This document shows, piece after piece, positions 63,765-64,000 of a stretch of 64,000 bases of DNA. The DNA comes from Euglena gracilis (taxonomy: Eukaryota; Euglenida; Euglenophyceae; Euglenales): contig CP154954.1 of NCBI GenBank assembly GCA_039621445.1, positions 17,576,589-17,640,588 of the forward strand, read 5' to 3'. The notes beneath the pieces were generated by a model. It did no database searches, was not told the origin of the DNA, and saw nothing but the letters and a program-made list of their open reading frames with translations. Position numbers and translations under genes: made by a program. How positions within the stretch are numbered: the stretch's first letter is position 1; each line of letters opens with the position of its first letter.

Positions 63765-64000
<236 letters not shown>

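Overview
This is nuclear DNA from a eukaryote with very large, repeat-filled introns. There are no prokaryotic operons and I see no rRNA or tRNA genes. Two conserved genes can be rebuilt exon by exon. On the minus strand, a mitochondrial-type trifunctional beta-oxidation enzyme (alpha subunit, HADHA-like) runs from a start codon at 33463 down to an exon ending at 1345; its last exons lie beyond the left edge. Its 21 visible exons total about 2.04 kb of code (about 679 residues) in about 32 kb. On the plus strand, internal exons of a CLPTM1-family membrane protein lie between 58041 and 63623; its 5' end was not found and its 3' end lies beyond the right edge. The two genes point away from each other across about 24.5 kb of repeats.

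Most HADHA introns are ordinary, with G|GTGTG-like donors and pyrimidine-CAG acceptors. At least four introns (one well supported in each gene, plus two more degenerate ones) have no usable GT/AG pair that keeps the frame. Instead they start NNN-CAG and end CTG-NNNNN, with terminal inverted repeats and an approximately 8-bp direct repeat at the junction. This matches, from memory, the description of euglenid (and possibly diplonemid) 'nonconventional' introns. The window also holds free-standing small transposons with the same CAGGG-type ends and 8-bp target duplications. I therefore infer a euglenid-like protist, with moderate confidence, and infer that these introns are domesticated insertions of such elements.

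Layout: 1-1344 is a truncated intron with a tandem duplication. 1345-33479 is the HADHA gene, its introns full of poly-G/poly-C hairpin modules, minisatellites and MITE-like elements. 33480-35300 is unrecognised GC-rich sequence and a possible degenerate retrotransposon zinc finger, cut by MITEs. 35500-56050 is a dense transposon graveyard with a GCCGGTTCGG inverted-repeat family, a five-level nested insertion, long palindromes and minisatellites. 56050-58040 is sparse, partly AT-rich sequence. 58041-64000 is the CLPTM1-like gene, ending in an (AC)n microsatellite.

Functionally, the first gene would carry out the hydratase and 3-hydroxyacyl-CoA dehydrogenase steps of fatty-acid beta-oxidation in mitochondria. 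The second would encode a multi-pass endomembrane protein. Nothing suggests that they work together.
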